From: Victivallales bacterium
GTDB lineage: Bacteria > Verrucomicrobiota > Lentisphaeria > Oligosphaerales > Oligosphaeraceae
DNA length: 15,799 bases
NCBI GenBank assembly: GCA_017964325.1
Contig: JAGCSE010000237.1
Coordinates: 1 to 15,799, forward strand
Reading direction: 5' to 3'
The notes under the pieces were generated by a model. That model saw only the letters and a list, made by a program, of their open reading frames with translations. It had not been told where the DNA came from and made no database searches. This document shows, one piece after another, positions 6,888-14,843 of this stretch. The translations under genes and the position numbers were made by a program. Positions within the stretch are counted from its first letter, which is position 1. Every line of letters starts with the position of its first letter.

Positions 6888-8135
6888 ATGAAGGATGACG
6901 AAGAACGCATCGTAATCACAGGGGTAGGGCTGACATCACCGAACGGCAACACTCTGGATGAATTTCGAGCGAATCTTTTAAACGGCGTGTCGGGAATCGT
7001 GCCGTACAACATTCGCTATTTCGGCGACACGTTTGCGGGATTGTGCACGTTTGATGCCACAAAATATCAGAAACGCAAGGAGATACGAATCGGAACACGG
7101 GCTGGTTCGATTTCCATCTACTGTGTTTGCGAGGCGTTGGCGGATTCGGGCGTGGAGCTTGGGCGCGACTACGCGAAGGATCGGACTGGCGTGTTCGTCG
7201 GCATCACGGAGCACGGCAACGTCGAGACGGAAGGGCAGGTCTATGAGATCAGCCAGTACAACTACGACACGAAATATTGGTCGCATTACCACAATCCGCG
7301 ATCGGTTGCGAACAATCCCGCTGGCGAAGTGACGGTCAATCTTGGCATCACTGGGCCGCACTACACGATTGGCGCGGCGTGCGCGGCGGGCAATCTCGGT
7401 ATCGTTCAAGGCGTTCAGCAAATCCTTCTGGGAGAAGTGGATGTGGCGTTGGCAGGCGGTGTTTCCGAAAGTCCGCATACGTTTGGAATCTTCGCGGCGT
7501 TCGCCAACCAGACGGCACTGGCCCATCATGAGGACGCGACGAAGGCGAGCCGTCCGTTTGATTGCGACCGCAACGGCATTGTGATTTCCGAAGGCGGCAC
7601 CATGTATGTTTTGGAACGACTTGATCACGCAAAAGCGCGTGGCGCAAAGATTTACGGCGAAGTCGCAGGATGGTGCTACAATTCGGACGCCAGTGACACG
7701 GTGTTGCCGAATTCGGAACGGCAGGCGGAGTGCATCCGCCGCGCCATTGAACGTTCTGGCTTGCAGCCGAAGGACATCCATATCGTGAATACCCACGCGA
7801 CGGGCACGCCCGCCGGCGACATAAAGGAATGCGAGGCGTTGCGCTCCGTGTTTGACGAAACATGCAACGACACGTATTTTAATAATACGAAAAGTTACAT
7901 CGGCCATTGCATGGGGGCTTCGGCTGCGTTGGAACTGGCGGGCAACCTGCCCGCCTTCGACGACAAGATCGTCCATCCGACGATTAACGTCGATAATCTG
8001 GATCCGGCCTGCGCACTCCGCAATCTTGTGTGCAACAAGCCTGTGAAGGTGGACAAGGTTGATGCAATCCTGAACAACTCGTTCGGTATGATGGGAATCA
8101 ACTGTGTTTTGGTGGTAACACGATATGAAGCATAA
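6888..8135 (+). CDS. Beta-ketoacyl-ACP synthase, FabF-like
   Basis: This is a 415-residue thiolase-fold condensing enzyme that elongates an acyl chain with malonyl-ACP. The Cys-His-His set of KAS I/II is complete: Cys165 in IGAACAAGN, His303 in NTHATGTPAGD, and His340 in NTKSYIGHCMGAS with the conserved Lys336. GMMGINCVLV near the C terminus matches the usual GFGGxNxxLV glycine motif but is altered. Length equals standard FabF (about 412). It starts at the ATG 6888 with only a weak AGAAAAG upstream. A stand-alone ACP gene follows after 119 bp, then thyX. The segment around residues 105-150 (HGNVETEGQ and beyond) is not typical of housekeeping FabF, so this may be a specialised synthase serving the adjacent ACP. 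No fabD, fabG or fabZ is nearby. Confidence 0.92.
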   Translation: MKDDEERIVITGVGLTSPNGNTLDEFRANLLNGVSGIVPYNIRYFGDTFAGLCTFDATKYQKRKEIRIGTRAGSISIYCVCEALADSGVELGRDYAKDRTGVFVGITEHGNVETEGQVYEISQYNYDTKYWSHYHNPRSVANNPAGEVTVNLGITGPHYTIGAACAAGNLGIVQGVQQILLGEVDVALAGGVSESPHTFGIFAAFANQTALAHHEDATKASRPFDCDRNGIVISEGGTMYVLERLDHAKARGAKIYGEVAGWCYNSDASDTVLPNSERQAECIRRAIERSGLQPKDIHIVNTHATGTPAGDIKECEALRSVFDETCNDTYFNNTKSYIGHCMGASAALELAGNLPAFDDKIVHPTINVDNLDPACALRNLVCNKPVKVDKVDAILNNSFGMMGINCVLVVTRYEA

Positions 8136-8254
8136 AGCGAAAGGCCATTCGATGCGCTTTGCGCTGATGAAAGAGGATGGTTGGGGGACAAAAGCAACAA
8201 AAAAGAAAATTAAACAACATTCAATATAAAAACAACAAAGGAAAAAGGAACAAG

Positions 8255-8497
8255 ATGTCACGCGAGGATATTTTCAAAGCATTGATCGAGATTGTGAGCG
8301 ATGTGAATCCAGATGAAGATTGGTCGCAGTTGAAACCGGATGACCCGCTTCGCGGCAAACTTGAATCGATGGACTTTTTGGATGTCATAATGGAATTGCG
8401 GAAGCGTTACGGCGTGGAAGTGCCTGAAGCCGACTACGGCAAGCTCGGCACGCTGAACGCCTGTGTCGATTATCTGTTCCCGAAGCTGAACAAGTGA
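8255..8497 (+). CDS. Acyl carrier protein, stand-alone
   Basis: This is an 80-residue acidic carrier protein. Ser38 in LESMDFLDVIMEL is the expected 4'-phosphopantetheine site; the usual DSxD is here ESMD, a conservative change. Helix 1 (SREDIFKALIEIVSDV) and the final helix (NACVDYLFPKLN) complete the four-helix pattern. The frame is open back to 8177 but that extension is Lys/Asn-rich and unlike any ACP. The ATG at 8255 has AAAGG and AAAAAGGA just upstream, so I use it. It lies between the FabF-like gene and thyX (13 bp downstream). It is probably the carrier for the neighbouring synthase and not the housekeeping AcpP, which normally sits with fabF/fabG and has DSLD. Confidence 0.9.
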   Translation: MSREDIFKALIEIVSDVNPDEDWSQLKPDDPLRGKLESMDFLDVIMELRKRYGVEVPEADYGKLGTLNACVDYLFPKLNK

Positions 8498-8510
8498 GGA
8501 GATTTTCAGA

Positions 8511-9197
8511 ATGGCAGAGAACAATGTGAATATTCCTCCGACCAATCATGTGAAGGTTCTCGGAGGTCAGGGGTGGATCGGCCTGGTTGATCGTCTTGGC
8601 ACGGAGACGAGCATTGTGAACGCCGCCCGTGTCTCGTTCGGCAAGATTCGCACGGAGATGGACGATCGCGATGCGGCGCTCGTGCGGTATCTCATCAAAA
8701 ACCACCACACAAGTCCTTTGGAACACGTGGTTTTCACATTTTTGGTGCACTGCCCGCTGTTTATCCGTTCACAGTGGCACCGTCACCGCACATGGAGCTA
8801 CAACGAAATTTCGCGTCGCTACACGGATGTTGATATCGAATTCTACACGCCGCCGGAACTGCGCGAGCAGGCGGAGAGCGATCGCCAGGCGTCACGTCCC
8901 GCGGAGCATCTGGACCAGGCGGCCTGCAAGGCGTTGATCGAAGAGCATCACAAACGCTCTTTGGACTTGTACCACAAGCTGTTAGAACAGGGCGTCTGCC
9001 GCGAACAGGCCCGCGGCGTGCTGCCGCAGGACATGATGACGACGTTCTGGGCGACGGTCGATTTGAACAATCTGCTGAAGTTCCTCGAACTGCGCGACAG
9101 CGACCACGCCCAGTGGGAGATCCGCGAATACGCCATCGCCATCAAGAAGCTGATCAAGCCTGATTTCCCGCATGTCGCGGAAATCAAGGGATGGTAG
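8511..9197 (+). CDS. thyX: Flavin-dependent thymidylate synthase ThyX
   Basis: ThyX methylates dUMP to dTMP using methylene-THF and FADH2, releasing THF (unlike ThyA, which yields DHF). The signature RHRxxSxNExSxR is intact at residues 91-103: Arg91, His92, Arg93, Ser96, Asn98, Glu99, Ser101, Arg103. The N-terminal HHTSPLEHVVFTF block (65-77) and the C-terminal REQARGVLP...TTFWATVDLNNLLKFLELR region, which binds dUMP, are also typical. At 228 aa it is near the normal length. GGAG lies 9 nt before the ATG. It is cotranscribed with the ACP gene 13 bp upstream; the pairing has no obvious biochemical logic. It ends in a strong terminator about 75 bp downstream. Confidence 0.97.
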   Translation: MAENNVNIPPTNHVKVLGGQGWIGLVDRLGTETSIVNAARVSFGKIRTEMDDRDAALVRYLIKNHHTSPLEHVVFTFLVHCPLFIRSQWHRHRTWSYNEISRRYTDVDIEFYTPPELREQAESDRQASRPAEHLDQAACKALIEEHHKRSLDLYHKLLEQGVCREQARGVLPQDMMTTFWATVDLNNLLKFLELRDSDHAQWEIREYAIAIKKLIKPDFPHVAEIKGW

Positions 9198-9270
9198 CCG
9201 CCTTCGCAGAGCTAATGGCTGAAAGCAAATGCATAGGACAATAGTTCTAGTTTTCTAGAGGCGCTGGACA

Positions 9271-9310
9271 GGGCGGGTCATGCAGAAGCGTGACCCGCCC
9301 ATTGCTTTTT
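9271..9310 (+). terminator. Intrinsic terminator after thyX
   Basis: GGGCGGGTCA (9271-9280) and TGACCCGCCC (9291-9300) are perfect 10-bp arms around a 10-nt loop, followed by ATTGCTTTTT. It lies between the convergent genes thyX and the D-aminoacylase. On the minus strand no T-run follows the stem, so it should mainly stop plus-strand transcription. Its core shares words with the element at 5345-5396. Confidence 0.88.
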
Positions 9311-10838
9311 ATTTGATTGGAATGAACGAGCCATGGCGGCCGCGGGAGGTAGGATCATCGGCGTCGAAGGCGAGCTGGCCGTTGACGAAGACGAAGCGGA
9401 CGCCCGTGCAAGGCGTATGCGGTGCCTTGAAGTCGAAGACGCATTGGAAGTTGTCTGGATCGAAGAGGACGAGATCCGCACGGTATCCGGGCTTGATGAC
9501 GCCGCGTTCGGGGATGTTGAACATGGAGGCCGTCAGGGAGGTCATGCGGCGGATAACCTGTTCATCCGGAGCACTTTCGCGAGCAAATTGGAAGAAACGC
9601 GGGAACGTGCCGAAGGCGCGCGGATGGGCGCGACCGACGGAATAGTCGTAGGCGTTGGCGGAGGCGTCGCTGCCGGCGACGACCCATTCCTTTGCGAGAA
9701 TGCGATGCATATTCTCTTCGCTCATCTTGCCGAAGGCCCCTTGCGGCGTTCCTTCGGAAAGTAGCTTGATGGTCGCTTCCGGCGGCGTTAGGCCCATCAT
9801 TTCGGCGTTTTCCTTCATGTTGTTGCCGATGTAGGGCTTGTGGGAGGCCACGCCGGAATCCGTCACGATGACGCGCTCCCAGTTGGGCCCCTTGTCGCCC
9901 AGTTTTTCAAAAGCCTGGATGATTTCCTTCTGATGTTCAGGCGTTTGCAGGAATTCGCGGATATTGGCGATCAGATCGTAGGGGGCGGGCACGACCATGC
10001 GCAACGACGTGCAGGAGAAGATGTACGGATAGCGGTCGGCGAAGATGGTCATGCCGTTCCGCTTGCCTTCTTCGATCTTTTCGAAGGCGGCGTCCAACTT
10101 GTTCCAGTTCCGTTTGTTGGAGGTCTTGAAATGGGAGATTTCCAGACGGTTGGCGCCGGCTGCGGCGATTTTCATGGCTTCGTCGATGGATTCGAGGAGG
10201 CCGTCGCCTTCGGAACGCATGTGGGTGGCGTATGGCTTGTTGGTTCCTTTCAGAACGGAGGCGAGTTCGACGACTTCCTCCGTCTTGGAATACTTGCCTG
10301 GCAGATACCAAAGGCCGGAGGAGAGGCCGGCGGCGCCTTGCTTAAGTGCTTTGTCGAGAATCTCTTTCATCTTGTTCATTTCGTCACGGGTCGGTTCGCG
10401 GTTCTCATAGCCCATGACCATGGAACGGATGGTGTTGTGGCCAGCAAGAGCGACGATGTTGACGGCTGGTTGGCGGAGGTTGAGCTCGTGGGCGTAGGAT
10501 TCGATGTCGCACCAGCAGGCGTGCTTCGTCAGTGTCGCGGAAGATCCGCAGTTGCCGATGACTTCCGTCGTGACGCCTTGAGAGATTTTTGCGTCCGCAT
10601 TTGGGTTGTCCATGATTCTTGTATCGGAATGGGAATGTGCGTCAACGAAGCCTGGTGCGAGTGCAAGACCCTTTGCATCAATGGTATAGACGCCTGAGGG
10701 ATGCATGGTTCCTGCCTTGGCGATGGCTTCGATGCGGCCTTGGTTGACACAGACGTCCGCCATGAAGGGGGCGTTGCCAAGGCCATCGAACAGTTTGGCG
10801 TTGAGGATGATAAACTGGGAGGGGAGTTCTTTGATCAT
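9309..10838 (-). CDS. N-acyl-D-amino-acid deacylase (D-aminoacylase), amidohydrolase superfamily
   Basis: This 509-residue amidohydrolase should remove the acyl group from N-acyl-D-amino acids, possibly in recycling of peptidoglycan or D-amino-acid compounds. Visible metal and catalytic positions are HSH at 68-70 (after PGFVDA), Cys97 in VIGNCG, His206 in THMRSEGD, His236 in ISHFK, and Asp391 in GSDAS. The Cys ligand distinguishes D-aminoacylases from most other amidohydrolases. The C terminus (IKPGYRADLVLFDPDNF) is the usual small beta domain. AGGAAA lies 6 nt before the ATG at 10838. No signal peptide is apparent, so it is cytoplasmic. It is the last gene of the ygiQ-pilT operon, 42 bp after the pilus ATPase gene. 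The exact substrate is not known; dihydroorotase-like or other N-acyl amidohydrolases are less likely alternatives. Confidence 0.92.
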   Translation of the reverse strand: MIKELPSQFIILNAKLFDGLGNAPFMADVCVNQGRIEAIAKAGTMHPSGVYTIDAKGLALAPGFVDAHSHSDTRIMDNPNADAKISQGVTTEVIGNCGSSATLTKHACWCDIESYAHELNLRQPAVNIVALAGHNTIRSMVMGYENREPTRDEMNKMKEILDKALKQGAAGLSSGLWYLPGKYSKTEEVVELASVLKGTNKPYATHMRSEGDGLLESIDEAMKIAAAGANRLEISHFKTSNKRNWNKLDAAFEKIEEGKRNGMTIFADRYPYIFSCTSLRMVVPAPYDLIANIREFLQTPEHQKEIIQAFEKLGDKGPNWERVIVTDSGVASHKPYIGNNMKENAEMMGLTPPEATIKLLSEGTPQGAFGKMSEENMHRILAKEWVVAGSDASANAYDYSVGRAHPRAFGTFPRFFQFARESAPDEQVIRRMTSLTASMFNIPERGVIKPGYRADLVLFDPDNFQCVFDFKAPHTPCTGVRFVFVNGQLAFDADDPTSRGRHGSFIPIK

Positions 10839-10880
10839 GGGTGTTTTCCTATTAGGGGGGATAAAAGGGACGATTTGTGT

Positions 10881-13130
10881 TCAGCCATTTGTTTTTGGCG
10901 GCGGGACGATTTTGTATTGATAAAGACTGTCGTCTTCAACCTGATGAGTCGGGTTGGGGACGTGAGTCAAGTAGCTGTCACGGGATATCTTGCCTTCTTC
11001 GTAGAGGTTACGGAGGGCGCGTTCCATGGTGACCATGCCGTCGCGGGCGGAGGTTTCCATCATGCCCGCGATCTGGTGGGTTTTCTTGTCGCGAATAAGG
11101 GCGCGGATGGCGATGGTACCAAGCAGGACCTCGAATGCGGCGATGCGACCTTTCGGTTGGTCTTTTCGTGGCAGAAGACGTTGGGAAATAATGGCTTCCA
11201 GGCAGGAGGCCAACTGTGAGCGGATTTGGTTCTGACGTTCTGCGGGGAAGACGTCAATGATACGGTCAACCGTTTGCATGACGTCGTTTGTGTGAAGCGT
11301 CGCAAAGACGAGATGGCCTGTTTCAGCGGCGGTCAAAACGGTGGAGATGGTTTCTGGATCGCGCATTTCGCCGACTAGAATGACATCGGGATCTTGTCGC
11401 AGGACGTATTTCAGAGCGTTGGAGAAACTGATCGTATCCGCATGGATTTCACGCTGTTCGACGAGTCCCATCTTATGGGAGTGGACGAATTCGATGGGAT
11501 CTTCAACGGTGATGATATGGCATGCGCGAGTCGTGTTGATGCGGTCCAACAGGGCGGCGAGGGAGGTGGATTTGCCAGAACCTGTTGGACCGACGAAGAG
11601 GACAAGCCCTTGGCGGCGTGCGCTGAGATTGGCGACGGCGGGCGGAAGGCCAAGTGATTCAATGGTCGGTATTTGCGATGGAATGATGCGGAGGGCGGCG
11701 GCGATGGCGCCTTTTTGGTAGAAGCCATTGACACGGAAGCGGTAGTCGTTTTTTCCACCGCCCGACGTTTCGAGTCCCTTGACGGAAAGTGCAAAGTCGA
11801 TTTCTTTATTTTCTTCGAAATCAGCACGTTGGGAATATGACAGCACGGAATAGAGAAGCTTTTGGGTGTCTGCTGGCGTGAGCGTTGGCATATCGAACGG
11901 ACAGAGCTCTCCGTCGATTCTAATGACTGGTGCGGAGCCATTTGTGAGGATGAGATCGGATGCGCCGTAGTGGATGGCGTCTCGAAGGAGCTTCTTGATT
12001 GAGAGGCCGTGGTCGGGATCGGCTGAATAGCTGCGGAGTGTGTCGATGCCTGTCTCCATGCCTTGTGCGAGGAGAATGAATTCCTCTTTATTCGAAGCGG
12101 CGGCCGTGGCTGTTTCAAACGTGATGAGATCGTTTTGGAAAAGGTTGAGAATGGAGCGGTTGAAGGTGATCATGCCGTCGTTGTAACCCGCCTTGATGAT
12201 TTCCGGAATCGTTTCGATTTCGCGGCTGGCGATGAGTCGTTGGGCAAGTGGCGTCATACGCAGAATTTCGAAGGCGGCAACGCGGTCAATAGCGTCTTTC
12301 TTTGCGATAAGCCGTTGGGATACAATGCCTACAAGAACAAGCGAGAGGTCCTGCGCAATCTGTGCCTGCTGTTCTTCTGGAAAATAGTTGATGATGCGTT
12401 CCAACGTCTGGGTGACATCCATGGTGTGCATGGTGGCGGCGACGAGATGGCCGGTTTGCGCGGCGTTGATGGCGGTCTGGACGGTCTCCAGATCGCGCAT
12501 TTCACCGAGGAAGATGATGTCGGGATTTTGGCGGACGACATGTCGGAGAGCGGTCTGGAAATCGTTGGTGTCACTGCCGATTTCGCGTTGGTCGATGACG
12601 GCCATGATGTCTTCGTGGATGAATTCGATTGGGTCTTCGATGGTGACGACATGCTTGTGGAAATGCGTATTGATGTGGTGAAGCATGGCGGACAACGTCG
12701 TGGATTTGCCGGAACCTGTTGCGCCCGTGATGAGTATGAGACCGCGCTGTTCTTCGGCAAGCTCCATGACAACATCTGGAATCAATAGTTTTTTAGCATC
12801 AATGGCTCCCGACGGAATGCGACGGATGGCCATGGAGACGTTGCCGCGTTGATAGGAGAGGTTGAAGCGGAAGCGACCGAGCGGCGGGAGGTTGACGCCG
12901 AGGTCGAAATCCTTCGCTTCCTCGAAGCGGGTCGTCATGCCGAGTGGCAGATAGCGATCAAAGAAAGCATGAACATCGTCATTTGTAAGTGGCTGTTCCT
13001 GAAGTTCTTGTATGGCCCCTGCGATGCGCATGGCTGGACGGCGTCCGACAGAGAGGAAGAGGTCGGATGCTTTCATGGCATCCATGGAGGAACAGAGTCG
13101 GACGATGTCCAAGGGTGGTGCTGTTTGCAT
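10881..13130 (-). CDS. pilT: Tandem type IV pilus retraction ATPase: PilU-like fused to PilT-like
   Basis: One 749-residue frame contains two complete retraction ATPases. Module 1 (about 1-375) has the ASDLFL start, Walker A GATGSGKS (136-143, Lys142), Asp box TIEDPIEF, Walker B FLGEMRD and His box ATMHTMD. Its tail (GMITFNRSILNLFQNDLITFE) resembles PilU. Module 2 (about 376-749) has GASDLIL, Walker A GPTGSGKS (514-521, Lys520), TIEDPIEF-like VEDPIEF, LVGEMRD, ATLHTND, and AIRALIRD at 674-681, matching the PilT-specific AIRNLIRE motif. Both catalytic sets look intact. PilT powers pilus disassembly and twitching, with PilU helping. The start codon lies 3 bp after the ygiQ stop and has no clear Shine-Dalgarno site, implying translational coupling. 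No other pilus genes are in view. Confidence 0.95.
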   Translation of the reverse strand: MQTAPPLDIVRLCSSMDAMKASDLFLSVGRRPAMRIAGAIQELQEQPLTNDDVHAFFDRYLPLGMTTRFEEAKDFDLGVNLPPLGRFRFNLSYQRGNVSMAIRRIPSGAIDAKKLLIPDVVMELAEEQRGLILITGATGSGKSTTLSAMLHHINTHFHKHVVTIEDPIEFIHEDIMAVIDQREIGSDTNDFQTALRHVVRQNPDIIFLGEMRDLETVQTAINAAQTGHLVAATMHTMDVTQTLERIINYFPEEQQAQIAQDLSLVLVGIVSQRLIAKKDAIDRVAAFEILRMTPLAQRLIASREIETIPEIIKAGYNDGMITFNRSILNLFQNDLITFETATAAASNKEEFILLAQGMETGIDTLRSYSADPDHGLSIKKLLRDAIHYGASDLILTNGSAPVIRIDGELCPFDMPTLTPADTQKLLYSVLSYSQRADFEENKEIDFALSVKGLETSGGGKNDYRFRVNGFYQKGAIAAALRIIPSQIPTIESLGLPPAVANLSARRQGLVLFVGPTGSGKSTSLAALLDRINTTRACHIITVEDPIEFVHSHKMGLVEQREIHADTISFSNALKYVLRQDPDVILVGEMRDPETISTVLTAAETGHLVFATLHTNDVMQTVDRIIDVFPAERQNQIRSQLASCLEAIISQRLLPRKDQPKGRIAAFEVLLGTIAIRALIRDKKTHQIAGMMETSARDGMVTMERALRNLYEEGKISRDSYLTHVPNPTHQVEDDSLYQYKIVPPPKTNG

Positions 13131-13133
13131 AAT

Positions 13134-14843
13134 TCAGTGGTATTTTACGGTGCTTTTCTTGATGAGGAGATTGTGTTGGTCTTCCCGTTCTCTGTCCGTT
13201 TTCGGGACATGGATGGGATTTCCATTGAAATCCTGTCCGGCGTAGAACATTGCGGTTGCGAGGGTTCCAGGGGTCGGAATGAAGCATTGGATCTGTTGTG
13301 GCTGCCAGCCGCGTTGTTTGAACCAGTTGGCGACGACCTTCATGTCAGACATTTCGCAGCCTGGATAGGCGCTAATTATATATGGTATAATATACTGCTC
13401 TTTGCCGTGTTGCGCACTGGTTGACTGAAAAATATCGAGAAATCGCTCGAATTTGTCGAATGTCGGTTTTCGCATCAGCTTGAGAATTTTGTCGGAACAA
13501 TGCTCTGGTGCGAGTTTTAGATGACCGCCGACGAAATTGGCGACGAGTTTTTTGGCGGCATCTGGCTCCCGCAGTGCGGCATCGTGGCGGAGACCGCTTG
13601 CGACGGAGATGTGCTTTACGCCTGGAATGTTCTTAAGTCTTTGCAACATATTGACGTATGCGTTTAAATCAAGAACTAGGTTCGGACATATCTCCGGCGT
13701 GAGGCAACTGGCGCGATGACAGTTCTTATATCCTGCCTTGCAGGTTGATCCCCAGAGGTTTGCTGTTGGGCCGCCGACATCGGAAATGGAGCCGCGCCAT
13801 TCGGACATTTTGGTGAGGCGGGTGATTTCCGCGACGAGCGATTCGGTCGAACGCGATGTGATCTTGCGGCCCTGATGCTGGGCGATGGAGCAGAATGCGC
13901 ACGCCCCCGCGCAGCCTCGGACGGCGGTGATGCTGAATCGGAGCATATCCAAGGCGGGAACGGGCTGGTCGTATTTTGGATGCTGACGGCGCGTAAACGG
14001 CAGGGAATAAAGGTCATCCATCTGCTTTGTCGTCAGCGGCGGAGCGGTTGGTTCGATGACAACATATTGGTTTCCATGCTGTTGCACGATTGGGACAGTG
14101 CCGTTGTGGAAATGGTCTTCCAATTGGAGAGTCGCCTTGATGAGAAGTGGCTTGTCCTTCTGGATGTCTTCGAACGACGGCAATTTCTGGCAGTTTTCCG
14201 GTGGGGCGGCGATTCGGGCGGTGCCCAAAATGCCGTCTAACGATTCGTTGGCGTCAAGCCGGCGGGCGATTTCGACCATGGCGAGCTCGCCCATGCCGTA
14301 AATGAGAAGATTGGCCTTGGCATCAAGCAGGATGGAACGGCGAAGGGAGTCCGTCCAGAAATCATAATGTGCTGCCTTTCTGAGAGATGCTTCAACTCCA
14401 CCAAGAATACTCGGCAAGCCAGGGAAGGCGGCTTTGGCGAGATTCGCATAGACAATGGATGCGCGGTTGGGGCGCTTTCCCGCGATGCCGCCTGGCGTGC
14501 AGGCGTCGTCACGGCGTTTTTTTCGAAAGGAGGTGTAATGGCAGAGGAGGGAATCCATGGCACCCGCGCCAATGCCGCAGAAAAGACGCGGACGGCCCAT
14601 CCGCTTAATGTCTTCGGGAGTGTCCCAGCGGGGCTGGTCAATGATGCCGACCTTGTATCCTTTGCTTTCCAAAAGCCTTGCAAGCAAGGGGATACCGAAG
14701 CCAGGATGATCGACGTATGCGTCTCCTGATACAAGCAGAATGTCGAGCTGCTGCCAGTGACGACGAGACATCTCCTGTTGTGTCGTCGGGAGAAAATCGT
14801 CTGCAAGTTGTTGATTATTATGTTGATATTGACGTTTTGACAT
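13134..14843 (-). CDS. ygiQ: YgiQ family radical SAM protein
   Basis: YgiQ proteins are radical SAM enzymes of unsettled function. The N terminus (FLPTTQQEMSRRHW then DILLVSGDAYVDHPGFG) aligns with E. coli YgiQ and supports the ATG at 14843 over the later Met25. The iron-sulfur motif is CxxxCxxC with Cys311, Cys315 and Cys318 in RGCAGACAFCSIAQHQGR. SDVGGPTANLWG, LKLAPEH and PYIISAYPGCE are further family blocks. At 569 aa it is shorter than the E. coli protein and ends soon after the VPK motif, with little C-terminal extension. No good Shine-Dalgarno site precedes the start. It is the first gene of a minus-strand operon with the pilus ATPase and D-aminoacylase genes; the functional tie to them is unclear. 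Confidence 0.94.
   Translation of the reverse strand: MSKRQYQHNNQQLADDFLPTTQQEMSRRHWQQLDILLVSGDAYVDHPGFGIPLLARLLESKGYKVGIIDQPRWDTPEDIKRMGRPRLFCGIGAGAMDSLLCHYTSFRKKRRDDACTPGGIAGKRPNRASIVYANLAKAAFPGLPSILGGVEASLRKAAHYDFWTDSLRRSILLDAKANLLIYGMGELAMVEIARRLDANESLDGILGTARIAAPPENCQKLPSFEDIQKDKPLLIKATLQLEDHFHNGTVPIVQQHGNQYVVIEPTAPPLTTKQMDDLYSLPFTRRQHPKYDQPVPALDMLRFSITAVRGCAGACAFCSIAQHQGRKITSRSTESLVAEITRLTKMSEWRGSISDVGGPTANLWGSTCKAGYKNCHRASCLTPEICPNLVLDLNAYVNMLQRLKNIPGVKHISVASGLRHDAALREPDAAKKLVANFVGGHLKLAPEHCSDKILKLMRKPTFDKFERFLDIFQSTSAQHGKEQYIIPYIISAYPGCEMSDMKVVANWFKQRGWQPQQIQCFIPTPGTLATAMFYAGQDFNGNPIHVPKTDREREDQHNLLIKKSTVKYH

Noticed and set aside
8136..8254. Terminator or small gene between the KAS and ACP genes.
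   Set aside because: Only a weak AAAGCG/CGCTTT pairing without a T-run is seen, and the open frame through here is a Lys/Asn-rich extension unlike any ACP.
6978..8261. A 427-codon open frame on the minus strand opposite the ketoacyl synthase gene.
   Set aside because: It is a shadow of codon bias in the real gene. The translation is rich in Arg, His and Val with no family motif, and the plus strand carries an intact KAS active site.
8385..8750. A 121-codon minus-strand frame across the ACP-thyX junction.
   Set aside because: It overlaps two well-supported genes, has no recognisable motif, and is explained by antisense codon bias.
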